From an uncultured bacterium (lineage in GTDB: Bacteria; Chloroflexota; Anaerolineae; JACIWP01), in assembly GCA_903872005.1 (NCBI GenBank), contig CAIQJD010000897.1:1-6757 (forward strand): a stretch of DNA of 6,757 bases. Direction: 5' to 3'. How positions within the stretch are numbered: the first letter of the stretch is position 1; every line of letters begins with the position of its first letter. A program made the translations under genes and the position numbers. Below are positions 6,469 to 6,757 of the stretch, piece by piece. A model generated the notes under the pieces. The model did no database searches. It was not told where the DNA came from and saw only the letters and a program-made list of their open reading frames with translations.

Positions 6469-6757
6469 TCAGAACGCGCCCTCGCCCAGGATCACCTTGG
6501 GCACGGTGCGTAGTAAGATCATCACATCCAGCGCCGGCGACCAGTTCTGGATATAGTATAAGTCGAGAAAGGCGATTTCATCAAATGTCAGGTTGCTGCG
6601 CCCGCTCACCTGCGGCAGGCCAGACATGCCCGGCGCGACATCCAGGCGCTTGCGGTGCCAGGGTTGATAGCGCTCCACCTCGCGCGGCAGAGGCGGGCGC
6701 GGCCCCACCATGCTCATGTCGCCGCGCAATACGTTGTAGAATTGCGGCAGCTCGTCC
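6469..6757 (-). CDS. Polyprenyl-phosphate sugar transferase (bacterial sugar transferase family), C-terminal fragment
   Basis: The window holds only the last 95 codons of an enzyme that transfers a sugar phosphate from a nucleotide sugar to undecaprenyl phosphate. This starts assembly of an exopolysaccharide, capsule or O-antigen repeat at the inner membrane. The visible part carries the conserved catalytic-domain signature: DELPQFYNVLRGDMSMVGPRP, then EVERYQPWHRKRLDVAPGMSG, QVSGRSNLTFDE and LDLYYIQNWSPALDVMILLRTVPKVI, ending in GEGAF and TGA. The N-terminal membrane part and start are beyond the right edge, so the subtype (WbaP-like or a short single-helix form) cannot be decided. An oddity is GLPQV where most relatives have GLWQV. 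The stop is 20 bp before the hydrolase ATG, so this gene may lead the transcript, although its function is unrelated to the downstream genes. Confidence 0.9.
   Translation of the reverse strand, partial: DELPQFYNVLRGDMSMVGPRPPLPREVERYQPWHRKRLDVAPGMSGLPQVSGRSNLTFDEIAFLDLYYIQNWSPALDVMILLRTVPKVILGEGAF

Overview
The window is a GC-rich stretch (mid-60s % GC by eye) in which every gene I can support lies on the minus strand. In transcription order, from the right edge to the left, they are: the C-terminal end of a polyprenyl-phosphate sugar transferase; an M20-family metallohydrolase of the YgeY type; purA (adenylosuccinate synthetase), interrupted by an in-frame TAA; a large RecQ-type helicase fused to a ComFC-like phosphoribosyltransferase domain; and the first 253 codons of dprA. 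The gaps are 20, 43, 40 and 24 bp, so co-transcription is likely. I see no convincing internal promoter or terminator, no RNA gene, CRISPR array or insertion sequence.

Organism: codon use is strongly GC-biased, and the palindrome GCCGGC is very common (about 74 copies by hand count in 6.76 kb). The PurA sequence carries the GGGDNAGH variant of the usual QGGxNAGH motif. I lean towards an environmental Chloroflexota-like bacterium, but this is an impression from protein style, not a demonstrated placement.

Functional layout: the left half (1-3893) looks like a DNA-processing pair. DprA protects incoming single-stranded DNA and loads RecA during transformation. The protein encoded just before it joins a RecQ helicase to a phosphoribosyltransferase of the ComFC type. 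In naturally competent Firmicutes the helicase ComFA, the phosphoribosyltransferase ComFC and DprA are known to associate. A helicase and a ComFC-like domain in one polypeptide, encoded 24 bp before dprA, therefore suggests a rewired version of that module. The right half (3934-6757) holds purine synthesis, an amidohydrolase and envelope polysaccharide synthesis, with no obvious link to it.

Main points for a second look: the helicase-ComFC fusion beside dprA; a probable second RQC-like winged helix inside that protein; a 17-of-18 bp hairpin of GAGACC repeats in the linker before that second winged helix; the nonsense codon in purA; and the dense GCCGGC palindromes.
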